Shown: positions 1-9,900 of the stretch, piece after piece
How positions within the stretch are numbered: the first letter of the stretch is position 1
Layout: each line of letters starts with the position of its first letter
The notes under the pieces: model-generated
Database searches by the model: none
The model's input: the letters and a program-made list of their open reading frames with translations, nothing else
What the model was told of the DNA's origin: nothing
NCBI GenBank assembly: GCA_023053575.1
Contig: JAKZAP010000013.1
Location: 1,436,001-1,500,000 of the forward strand
DNA: 64,000 bases
Origin: Branchinecta lynchi
Lineage: Eukaryota > Arthropoda > Branchiopoda > Anostraca > Branchinectidae
Direction of reading: 5' to 3'
Made by a program: the position numbers and the translations under genes

Positions 1-681
1 AAATCTGAGGCACTTGTTCTTGACACATGAAAACTTTCATGTACGTCCGATTACCCCTTCCAAAATGATGCATGTTATACTAATTTCCGGATTCCCCATC
101 CCTACACTCCCCCTACGATAGTCGGATCGGGGAAACGACTATTCTTAAGGCAGTCTGTTCGGGTCCCTGATATGCCTACCAAATTCCCTCCCCCCCCCCC
201 CCACAGTGCCCGAATCTGGCCCGGTTATGTCAACAATGTATTTAGGACTTGTGCTTGTTCTTCCCACCAAGTTTCTTCCTGATCCCTCCACTCTAAGCGT
301 TTCCCAAGGTTTCCCAGTTCTCCCCTCCAGCTCCCCCCAAACTCAACAGATCCGTTCCGGATTTTAAGTGGGTCGTCTGAGGCAGGAGATCTCTCCAAAT
401 TTAGAATTTCATTGCTATCCGATCACCCGTTCAAAAGTTATAAATACCTCAAGATTCCCAATTCCCCATCCCTCCACTCCCCCAAAGATGCTGGGATTGG
501 GAAAATGACGATTTCCAAACTTAATCATTTGGGGTCCCTGATATGCCTGCCAAGTTTCATCGTCCTAGCTTATGTGGAAGTGCCCCAACTAGCTAAACCC
601 AGACCGACCAACAGACAGACCAACGGGCGGACAGAAATTGCAATCTCTATATGGCACTTGGCCGAAGGGCAAGTGCCATAA
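1..681 (-). repeat. Dispersed repeat family A, copy 1 (open at left edge)
   Basis: Read on the - strand, this begins at 681 with a short hairpin (10-bp arms ATGGCACTTG / CAAGTGCCAT around a GC-rich loop). It continues with a GTCCGTC/GTCTGTC-rich stretch and then pieces that recur in the array at 15.4-17.9 kb: a G-run followed by gagtggaggg, aacttttgaacgggtgatcgg, and gagatgaaacttggtgggaag. The unit has no coding capacity. Other copies or pieces lie near 15.4, 24.4, 26.8, 40.9, 41.6 and 46.9 kb. The transposition mechanism is not evident. The C-run at about 189-203 is the reverse complement of the G-run in other copies. Confidence 0.75.
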
Positions 682-1906
682 AAACAGCGAAAATTAAAAA
701 CTGAAAGCTGCTACAGTGCCCAAAATAGTGCATTGTTCCATGAAACACTTGGCTCTTGGCTCACTGGAATTCTTAATAACTTATATACCATTCCCATTTA
801 ATTTTATTTTAAGGGCTTTTAAAACTTGAACCAAACCCAAGGTTGTCTAAAATCTGAATAAGTGTTCAGAGATGAAGTCTATTTCAATTTTGTTCTTTTT
901 AAATTTACCAGATGACTATAGAATATAAAACTCTCAGCTTTTAATTGACTTCCTGCAGTTGCCCACCCTTATTATCCTATTAGCACTAACATCATTGTTG
1001 ACGCTACCATTTCCTTTTGAGAAATCATCGATTCACCCATCTTCCACTATCGACAAGTTTCCCATCCCAGTAAGACTCTTCTATAGACTGAAAAAGAAAG
1101 ATGAGTCTCCATTGTCCATTGTCCTCCATTGCCACAGTCCAATCCAAAAAACATCTAGCTCTTGGACTCTGACGCTTCGGAAGCCTTTCGGCCTGATTCC
1201 CGACGCACGCACGATTCGAAATTTGAAATTTTTGCCTACGATGTCAAAGTGCCATAGAGCTAATATGGCATAAAAAAACCTGAGGAGAACAAGAACCGGG
1301 AAAAAATACAGGCGAAGGGAAAAACTTGTAGCGCAATTTCGGCGTTCCCTGGGAACTCTTTGAAGGGTATCGGGCAACCGAAATGATACCTTAGTAGCCT
1401 AATACTAAATCCATGATCTGGGAACGTTTCGGACGAGAACGCCGGAAATGACCGTAAATGCATTTGAACGCATCTAAACTTTCGACCGCATTGGTTTTGT
1501 TAAAAGGCGATGGGATGAGAACTAAAACGTTTTTTCTTTTAGAACTGGCTTAGGAACATATGGGTTATGTCGTTTTTAATGTAAGAGCTACTGGCAAAAA
1601 ATGTTAGTGCCGGATAAAACGTTGTGCGTCCATAGTCCCCTCTGATTTTAACTGCGTTTTTGGCACTTTCTTGCTCAGGGAGTCACCAAAATTGATTTTA
1701 AGTATGTAGCTGGTTGTTGCGATCTTGTACTTAGACTTATAGCTTTATGCTAGCTATATTAAAAAATGTATGAATATTTGATAACTTTCTTTACAAAGTT
1801 GCCTTGTCCCATGAGTCGGCCGGTCCAGAACAAAAATAAAAATGGGTCAAAACTGATGCAAAAGTGATGGTCCAAAACGCAAATCAGCGATCGGACAACG
1901 TACTTT
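682..1906. other. Non-coding stretch, no gene recognised
   Basis: AT-rich sequence without a recognisable gene or complete mobile element. It contains one short peptide similar to a DARS1 exon, listed separately. The open frames here are short and look random. Confidence 0.5.
1049..1084 (+). other. Short DARS1-like peptide remnant (doubtful)
   Basis: The + frame here reads IDKFPIPVRLFY, against [12 protein letters not shown] in the genuine DARS1 exon at 7,924-8,004 (8 of 11 residues identical from the D onward). The similarity stops within a few residues on either side, and I see no matching splice site at the right edge. It may be a decayed partial copy of that exon, or chance. Confidence 0.25.
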
Positions 1907-2233
1907 AGCTGCGTTCGATTTGAGTCCTCCTTGTCTCGGTCCTGTCCTCTTGTTACTGCCTTGTCACGGTTTAAACCCGTTTTATTTACCCTTGTCAGGT
2001 GAATGACGCAACGGACAAGCATCGCAAATAAAACGCAGTCGAGAAATCTACCCAAGACAGGACCGAAGCTTGCTCCGAGAGCATGTCATCATTCACTGAT
2101 TCCTGTCTGACAGGACAGGGCACTGACAATTTTCAGCTGACAGGACAAATAAAACGGCATTAAGCGGACAAGGCAGTTAAATAAAACGGCGTTTGGCTGA
2201 CAGGACCGGGACAAGGCTAAATCAAACGCGGCT
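1907..2233. mobile_element. MITE with about 30-bp inverted ends
   Basis: The left end (AGCTGCGTTCGATTTGAG, then a CCTTGTC/CGGTCCTGTC block) is matched in reverse complement by the right end (GACAGGACCGGGACAAGG, then a block ending CAAACGCGGCT). The 327-bp interior repeats CCTGTC/GACAGG motifs and encodes nothing. Structure and size fit a non-autonomous DNA element. No clear target duplication was identified. Confidence 0.65.
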
Positions 2234-2522
2234 TTTGCTTTGCCCGCTTTTAATCACGTTATGTTCAGAACCCGCAGTAGGATGCTAGTTAACATCAAAT
2301 ATGAATCTCTTGAGAAAACGTCACTTGAAGCGTGTGCGTACTGAGGCTCGTTACATTAAAGAGGACCAGCGTTTGCATTCCCTTGCACAACTCTTGCTTA
2401 TTGCGATGAAAATAATGTACTTGTTCAAATTATGTACTGTTTCAAATGAATGTATTCAAACTATTTACAGAAGGTAAGGAACATTTGCTATTATTTTTCA
2501 AGGTGACTCGTCATATGCACAT

Positions 2523-3480
2523 GTCCAGGAAAAACGTCTCGGAAAAACGTTAATGTAGCGAAAAGCGTTGTTTTTGTTTTTGAAAAAAAACGTCTCAGAA
2601 AAACGTTACTGTGACAAAAAGTGTTGTAGCCAGGAGATCAAAATCTTGATCGGATTTGTCTATCCTAACAAAGCAACCGAGAATCTCCCTGTCTATAGGT
2701 TTGAAAGCATTCAACTATTCAATAGCTTGAAAAAAGCTAAGCAAAAATTAAAGATAAAACTGAGACACTTTCGTAAAAAAACGTCACATAAAGTCGCAAA
2801 AAGAAAGTTCGAATAATCAAGTCCGAAGGTAACAGCGTTAATAGATACTTGCTTCTCTACTTGCAGCCTAAATTTGAACTGAATCTGACAGAAGATACCG
2901 GAGTTATAAGCAAAATGAGACGTTTTTGTTACAGAAAAAATGTCTCAAACACAAAAATATGTTGTATGCATGCTTAGCTTTTTTGAAAAGTGTCACTGTC
3001 TCTTTTTGAAAATAATGTTGCAGTTATAAAAAAGTGTTGTTCCCAAAGAGAAAATGTCTCAAAAAAACGTTACTTTAAAAAAAAGTGTTGTTTCGAACGG
3101 AAAACGTCTCAAAAAAACGTTACTGTTACAAAAAGTGTTGTAGCCAGGAGATCAAGATCTTGACCGGAGTCCACTATCGTAACAAAACAGCCGAAAATCT
3201 CCCTGTCTAAAGGTTTTAAAACATTTTATTAATCAAGAAATAGAAAAAAGCTAAAACAAAATGAAAATAAAACTGAGACACTTTTGTAAAAAAAACGTCA
3301 CAGAAAGTCGCAAAAAGAAAGTCCGAATTATCATGTCGAGAGATGACAGCGTTAATAGATACATGATTCTATAATTGCACCCTAAATTTCAACTGAATCT
3401 GACAGAAAATACCGGAGTTATAAGCAAAACGAGACGTTTTTGCTATGAAAAAAGTGTCTCAACCAAAAAAATATGTTGTG
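2523..3480. repeat. Two-copy tandem duplication, period about 514 bp
   Basis: A segment starting near gtgttgtagccaggagatca at 2,621 recurs at 3,135 and stays in register for about 350 bp (shared blocks near 2,840/3,345 and 2,890/3,400). Both units also contain reiterated AAAACGTCTC / AAAAACGTTACTG motifs. The copies have diverged by scattered substitutions and small indels. The frames that run through it differ between copies, so it is not treated as coding. Confidence 0.75.
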
Positions 3481-3723
3481 TACCTGCTGACAGTGTAGTG
3501 GTGCTAGTGTCGCTGTTATTTGAGTGTGTGTCACTTTTTTCCAAGTCTTGGCACTACTCTCTAGTGTTATTTTGCTCGGATCTGAAGTGATTGCCGAGAG
3601 TGGGAGGAGTGTTAGACGAAGAATAAAAGGCACGATTACCATTGGAGAACTCATTAAAGTTTATTGAAAAGGTCTTAGATAGTTCATTCTAGTTACCCAT
3701 AGTTACCCATAAAGAAGCTTGAT

Positions 3724-4075
3724 AATGCGTTACTCCGCTGTTCACGAATAGTCGATTTTCAAATAGTGGAAGCCTTGTCCGATTTGTACGCTCTGTGCGC
3801 TTGTATCTGTGTTGTATACTCGACGAAAACGGTTTATGAAAAATAAGTGTTCACGCATTGAGCTTGAGCTATACCTTCCGTTATGAAACGCCGCGTTTGT
3901 ATTGAGATTCAAATTTTCTGGGTCATAGTAGAAATTTGCGTTGTGACGTCGATGGAGATATTCTGAACGTCATTCTAGAGCAAATAGTGAAAAAAATAAA
4001 AAATCCCTCAACAAAATCCAAAAAATGCAGTGTATTCAGTTAAATGATACAAAAATAAGTTGGCTTTTCAGTACG
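3724..4075. repeat. Dispersed repeat family R3, copy 1
   Basis: About 350 bp, running from gcgttactccgctgttcacg to the aagttggcttttcag block. The same order of blocks occurs at 36,798-37,166 and, lacking the left part, at 32,620-32,905. It has no coding potential; probably an old transposon-derived unit. Confidence 0.7.
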
Positions 4076-4633
4076 TATTGTAAGCGTATGCGTCGAAGTC
4101 CCCTTCGCTCTGTATTCAGTAAACGTGGAAGGAGACTTTACCGCGAGTCTAGTACCGATCATCGCATTTTATGGTTGCGTGACGTCAGCTTAAGGGGACG
4201 TTTTCGCGTGGATGGATCTGGTCCCGTCGAGCACGACGAACATTCTCGAGTGGACGCCGTCGATCTTTTTATCATTTTCGCGTGTACGGATGAACAGCTG
4301 AACGGACCATCCAGCTCGGTGGACACCTCCCGTTCAACACCGCTCCGAGCGCAGTTTTGTGCTGAACGGGATATTGTGTTGACCTTCCCACTCATATACT
4401 CCCATCCAATTGAATGGGCATTATCGCGTGGACGGAACCCATTTTCCTCAGACGATCAACGCTAGCCCCTTTTTCTCATTTTCGCGTGGACGGGATCATC
4501 TGTTCAACTCTACAGCCTTCTACGATTGTCATAATTGCGCGTAAAAGAAAGTCGAGAAAAAACGGTTCCTTCGCGAAAGCTAGGATTCCATATCTTATAT
4601 ACCAACAGGAAACCACTGCGCTCGCTGACTATT
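4076..4633. other. Non-coding stretch with short recurring motif
   Basis: The motif TTTTCGCGTGGACGG or a close variant occurs four times (near 4,200, 4,275, 4,425 and 4,480). This suggests decayed repeat units. An open frame of 146 codons crosses the region but resembles nothing I know and spans repeat boundaries, so no gene is called. Confidence 0.4.
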
Positions 4634-4802
4634 TAGAGGTGTTCCACCCTTCTTAAAATAGTAACTATTAGTTACTATTTCCGTTCCATCCTCACGAATA
4701 GTTACTACGCTGACCGTTCCATCCTTCTTGAAATAGTAACTAATGTCTAATAGTTACTATTTGCTTACCATCCTCGGGAGCGTAGTACGCGTGGTAACTA
4801 CG

Positions 4803-5644
4803 CATAGATAGATAGATAGATAGATAAATCTTTTTATTCGCCAAAAACTTATCGTGGCTAACGCCAAATTTGTTTGGTATATAGTCAGTTAATATGTAAG
4901 CGTACTTCAACAGTCATAAATAACATTAAAAATGAATAACATCTCAATTTACCTCGTTAAACAACTTCACAAAAGACGGAACAAAACTCTTTTCGAACCT
5001 CTGGAGGTTACATTTAGTTGGCTGCAATTTTTCAACCGCAGTAGCTACCTTGCGAGGGAGCCTTCTCGCTAGCTTTTTAGAAGGAAAAATATTTGTATGG
5101 ACTGGGTGGTTCAGGGATTTTACATCAAACTCCATGCAGAGTTTCAGTCTTCGATCGTGTAGAGAAGTGATTTTAAATTCACGCAGCAACTCTTCATAAG
5201 ACCTCTCGGCCACCTTTGACGCTATGATCAGGGCTCTTTTTTGAATCTTTTCAAGTCTAGCGGTCTGTTCGACCGTAAGGCCAAAATGCCAAACAGGTGC
5301 TCCATATTCTAGGTTTGGTCGGATAAAGGAAACATATATTCGGAACAAGTGTGTAGTGGGTGCCCCATGCCTAGACATGAGCTTTAGCATTTGAAGTCCG
5401 GCATTCCCTCGCTTGATCATGCTAGTCGTCTGCGCTTCCCATTTTAAATCATTAGTTAGGGTTATCCCTAGGAGTTTAAGTTTTTCCACTTTCAAAGAAT
5501 CCGAAATTTCAGGTGAAAAAGTAGGGATGAAAGACTTAAAAAATGAAATTGTCATAGTGCACGATTTACTGTCATTTACAGTCATATTAGATTTCAAAGC
5601 TTGAATTTTTACTTTAGTCACGATATCTTGAACCTGACTCGAAA
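4803..5644 (-). mobile_element. 5'-truncated LINE fragment inserted in MITE B
   Basis: The - strand insert ends, in its own 3' direction, in a run of (TATC/GATA) repeats at 4,803-4,828, typical of non-LTR elements with a simple-sequence tail. Its coding part is the C-terminal end of a LINE reverse transcriptase ORF (described separately). The left junction falls right after GTAACTACGCAT and the right junction just before TCTGTAACGTG, which are adjacent blocks in intact MITE B copies. The LINE is therefore younger than the MITE copy. Confidence 0.8.
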
Positions 5645-5738
5645 TCTGTAACGTGATTATCCGGATTCGTCCGTGGCATGATAAAACAGAAAAATCGTTC
5701 CAGACTTGACGGCAAAAAGCCAGTATTCGTGATGTCAT
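4944..5738 (-). pseudogene. LINE reverse transcriptase C-terminal fragment
   Basis: The frame carries the thumb and C-terminal part of a non-LTR retrotransposon polymerase: a KLLGITLTNDLKW block, then FIRPNLEYGAPVWHFGL, EKIQKRALII, and a terminal SFVPSFVKLFNE. The fingers/palm with the catalytic YADD box and any endonuclease are absent, as expected for 5' truncation. The first roughly 30 codons of the frame lie in flanking MITE sequence and are not part of the LINE. The closest relative here is the large - strand element at 56.9-60.0 kb, which has the parallel FIRSNLEYGCPVWHFGL. The copy looks fairly young because the frame is intact to its stop. Confidence 0.85.
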
Positions 5739-5775
5739 GCGTAGTAATTACGGTAAGTAGGGTGGAACACGCTCT

Positions 5776-6292
5776 TAGCTACCGCTGTGAGGATCAGAAT
5801 AGAAACTTTAGTATAGATTGAACTTGACACTGAACATGGCTCGAGTGCGTCAATGGTGACGCCTCCAGGCAATACAGCCTTGTCGCTGGCAAGTGTCCCG
5901 CAAGTTAGTAGTAATTTCTTTATGGCCCATCATACACTCACAAAGAGAAAGACGGAGTATAAATACGAAAAAAGGAAAAACTAATACACAGAAAGAAATA
6001 AGACCATACAAAAGCACACGAAACTAATTTCTAACAAATGAACCAAACAAAAAAATAAAAAGAAATAGTTGGAAATTTTATTTCAATCGTCCACTCATGT
6101 GAAGTCTTGAAGCACCAGCCTCGTTAGGATCTACCAGGGACCACCAGGACCGATACCCAGTGACGTCATTGCATAAATTGAAGGGGGGACTAACGTGGCA
6201 CTGGTTTCCACGATGTAGGAAACTGTTCGCCGTAGATATCTCCCTCACTCTTAACATGATGCCTGTGGTTACACTTGAGGGGTTTTTCAACG
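5776..6292. other. Intronic/intergenic stretch, nothing recognised
   Basis: AT-rich between about 5,940 and 6,080, then mixed composition. I see no gene, inverted-repeat element or tandem array here. Confidence 0.5.
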
Positions 6293-6520
6293 GTAGCCTC
6301 GTTCCTTGAAGGACCTGTCTTGCCTATAATACTAATGCAACCTACTTCCATAATCACTCCATATATTTCTGAACCCGGAAACCCCAATTTCGTATGGTAC
6401 ATTCTAACCCCTCTAACAAAACCACGCCGATTTTCTTATTTTCCGTTTTTTGCTACCTTCGATGTGTATCGAAGTCGACGGTTGTCTGCGAGAAGTCTTT
6501 CCATCAGAAAAACCGTTTAT
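6293..6520. repeat. Dispersed repeat family F, copy 1
   Basis: Shares ordered blocks with 62,053-62,265, including ctaatgcaacctacttcc, tacattctaacccctcta and tttgctaccttcgatgtg. A short piece of the same family (actaatgcaacctacttcc) is duplicated at about 55,785-55,850. It ends about 140 bp before a DARS1 exon acceptor, so it sits in the intron. Confidence 0.7.
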
Positions 6521-6661
6521 GTAAATTGTTTCCCTGTTTCGCTACAAGTCAACGGGTCTCGGAAAAAGCACAACCTAGTTTTAAAGTATTCAAATACTTT
6601 AAAATACAGTAAGTTGAAGAGTAAATAGTGCGAGGGGTTCTTTAACTTTTTATTTCTCTAG

Positions 6662-6968
6662 GCATTTGACCGAGTTCGTTGGCCTCGACCTGGAAATGGC
6701 CTTCAAGAATCACTACCACGAAGTATTAGACACTATTGGTGCCGTGTTCACCGATATCTTCCGTGGCCTCCAAGAGCAGTACAAAGACGAAATCGCCGCC
6801 GTCAACAAGCAGTACCCAGCTGAGCCATTTACCTTCCTCGACCCGCCTCTTAGATTAGAGTACCGAGAGGCAGTTGATATTCTGAGAGACGCCGGAGTTA
6901 ACATGGGAGATGAAGATGACTTGTCAACCCCTCAAGAGAAGCTGCTTGGAAAGCTCATTAAGGCTAAA
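6662..6968 (+). CDS. DARS1: DARS1 exon (motif 2 trailing part and helical insert)
   Basis: Preceded by the acceptor tttctctag and followed by the donor gtatgc. The first base completes a codon from an upstream exon, so the reading begins H-L-T-E-F-V-G-L-D. It encodes the catalytic-domain stretch through [21 protein letters not shown], which is close to the animal family and without frameshift. A frame continuing past 6,968 reads only a few intronic codons. Confidence 0.96.
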
Positions 6969-9900
6969 GTATGCTGAATGTTTTGTTTTCCTACGTATTG
7001 ATGGATAGATAGATCATTGTATTTCAAAAGCTCGAGGGCCATATGCTCCTAATAACAAAAATGTAACTTAAACGCTCACACTTCTTAAGCCAAATTTCCT
7101 ACTTCCACTTCTTCCATGCTTCTCAAGAATCGAATGGACCTCGTCCGGGTAGTTCTCGGGCCAGAATAGTAATATATTCCGACCCGAGACCAACTCGGCC
7201 GAGGTGGTTTAATATATGGGAGAAGGAAGCCCGTGAGAACCCCTTCCTTCCACTCTCTCCCACTATTAATCACCGTCCTTCCGGCATCCAAAACCTTCCC
7301 ACCTTAACTTATCACCATTTAAACATTTGTCTATACAAACACCCACTCGAGAAATGACGGTGGTGTTAACCTTGCTCAAAATTTCAAAAAGTGACAAAAG
7401 GACACCATTTAAATTCATTTTATTAAATCAGAGAGCTTCGGGCATCTACGGAGAAAATGGTCCAAATCTCCTTCCTCCTTACAGAGTGGGCAAGCATACC
7501 TCCCGTCAAGAACCACACTACCCCTCTCAGAAACCTTCTGCCTCACTAAATTGGAAGGCAATTGTGAATCTCACAAAAGGAATAGGGGCTTGCATTTGTT
7601 GCATGAACTGTGCCAGTAATGGAATAGCTTAACTGAGAAACTAGTTGCTTTTTTGATATGAATTATCCGTTCTCGCTTCTGAATTCTCGATTCTCGTACA
7701 GATTACCGTTTTTGCTCTTCTCGCTTCTCCATTCTCGCCTTTGACAAAAATACTAATTTGGCAAAAACAGGTGGCTAGTGAAGCCTTGCTATTTCTATTA
7801 ATGTATGGAGTATAGATGAAATAAATGTCGAAAGGGGCCTCGATTCGGATCCGTCTGTTCTCATTTGGTTTTCTGACATTCAAATTTACTAGCAGAGGAA
7901 TGATGATTTTTTTCTGTTTTCAGTACAACACCGACTTCTACATTTTGGACAAGTTCCCATTGGCCGTCCGACCTTTCTACACAATGCCAGATCCCCACAA
8001 CCAGGTAAGATGTTCTTTTCTTCTGTTGCTAGCGCCAAGCTGGACACCTCTCAAAGTGGGCTCAGCGATTTGTGATAGAAAACATCCCAAGTCCAGCATG
8101 AAGCATCGCTTTCGGTATTAAAACCCTATCTGTTCCACGATTACGTAATATTCTCCCCCCCCCCCCTCCCTATTCTTCTATACGTATTGACCCACGCGAG
8201 AGAAATCCCGGAAAATCCCCAAACTAGCACCTGTGGCCCCTCTTCATGAAAGATATAGGAGACTATAGAGTGTTATGTTATTCATAATTTTTTTATGGCG
8301 AAAAGGTCAGATTCGGCTGTGACAGCTGCTTTTGAAAAATAAAATTCCACTCAAAATAAAATAGAAAAAAGGAGATTTTCGGGTTTTTTTTCTTGATCAG
8401 CAAGTTTACCCCTCCAAGATGATGTGCGAGGGATGAATGAAATTTCGGAAAATCTCGTTTTTTCTATTTTATTTGAAAACGAATGGTCAGCTTGGCTTCA
8501 AACCTTATATAAAATTCCATTCTATTCTACTATTCTAAGATTGCAGACGGCGGTCCCCGAAGTTGAATGTCTTGGCAGAATGTAGACTGCCAAGCAGTTC
8601 GTGGCCAATCATTATTTTTATGGCACACAGAATAGAAAAATAATAGAATGCTCAAAATTGGCCTCTAAAATATGTCTAAAATATTGTTTGTTGTAATTTC
8701 TTTCGGCGTCGGATCCAAGGTATTCTTGAATTCGTTGATAGAGGTTGCGTTCCGCAAACTTAACAATTGTTAACAATCGTTAACTTTTCGCAGTTCTACA
8801 GTTGTTATATTTTGTAACGATGCTCACCGATCATCGTTACAAAATAGTTAACAATCGTTAAGCTCTGGGACAGAAATTGTAGGAGGGTGGAGCTTAAATT
8901 TCGAAGTCAGAAACGTGGAACGCAAAAAGTTAACAACTGTTAACAATTTGTTAACGATCGTTAAGTTCCGGAACGCAACCAGAATCGCTTATGTCCAATT
9001 GAGATGGAAGGGCGTTCCCAGCCAATCACTATTTTTGTTTCACTTTCAGTGTTCCAGATCGGCTGGTAGGGTGAAACTTGTCAGGCCTGTTACCTGACCA
9101 GATCGACTTTTGTCACTTCCCGGATCCGACCGGTCCAGAGGTAGTTGAGGGAGGAAGAATCATCATGATGCATGCATAACGTGTTTTTTTTTTTTTACCT
9201 GGGTGAAATTAGCCAACTCACCAACTATTGTTGGTGAGATGCTCCGTTTCAAGTCCCAGTCAAGTCCCAGATGCTCCGTTTCAAGTCCTGATTGGATTTG
9301 GCCGCTGTAGGGAGTTAGAGGCGGGTCACGTACGATACCTAAACATCACGAACTGTAGCTGGTATACATGCGAACTACCGTTGCAAGTGCCATATGTACT
9401 TTCTGTTTACGATATAATTCGAGTTGAAATAAAAATTCTAGTCATCTGGCATCCTTCAAGACTACAGCGAAGAGATTTTTCGTTGCAAAAGAATAGTAAT
9501 GATGCGTGAGTGTTTTTTTGTAAGCAGAATGTCTGTTGTATATGTATGAACCGTGTAGAAATGACATGTAGAATAATGTAAAAAAATATGTAGAATAGAG
9601 AAGACTGCCACCTGTGACCAACAAGCTCTTTGGGGCTTTCGTAGCAAGTGCTTCAAACTGTTTTGTATAGATGTGTAAAATAAAATCTAATCTAAATCAG
9701 CGCTTATTTTCTTTAGAAATGGTCCAACTCGTACGATATCTTCATGCGAGGCGAGGAAATTATGTCTGGAGCTCAAAGAGTCCACGATTCGGACTTGCTG
9801 ATTCAGAGGGCGAAGCTTCATGCTGTCGGTGAGTAAATCACTTAATCGTGCTCTCATCTCGCTAGCCAGATAACACATATATATACTCAACTTTATGTTT

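Larger units (their letters stand above)
4634..5775. mobile_element. MITE family B, copy 1, split by a LINE insertion
   Basis: The ends are inverted copies of GTGTTCCACCCT (left) and AGGGTGGAACACGCTC (right). The left half (to about 4,802) and right half (from about 5,645) together match the uninterrupted family members at 11,944-12,256, 23,641-23,945 and 40,408-40,673, including internal blocks rich in ATAGTAACTATTAGTTACTA. The intervening 0.84 kb is a LINE fragment. About 310 bp when restored conceptually. Confidence 0.8.

Noticed and set aside
4025..4465. A 146-codon open frame on the + strand
   Set aside because: It starts inside repeat R3, crosses a region of recurring TTTTCGCGTGGACGG words, and resembles no protein I know. 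No splice or polyadenylation signals support it.
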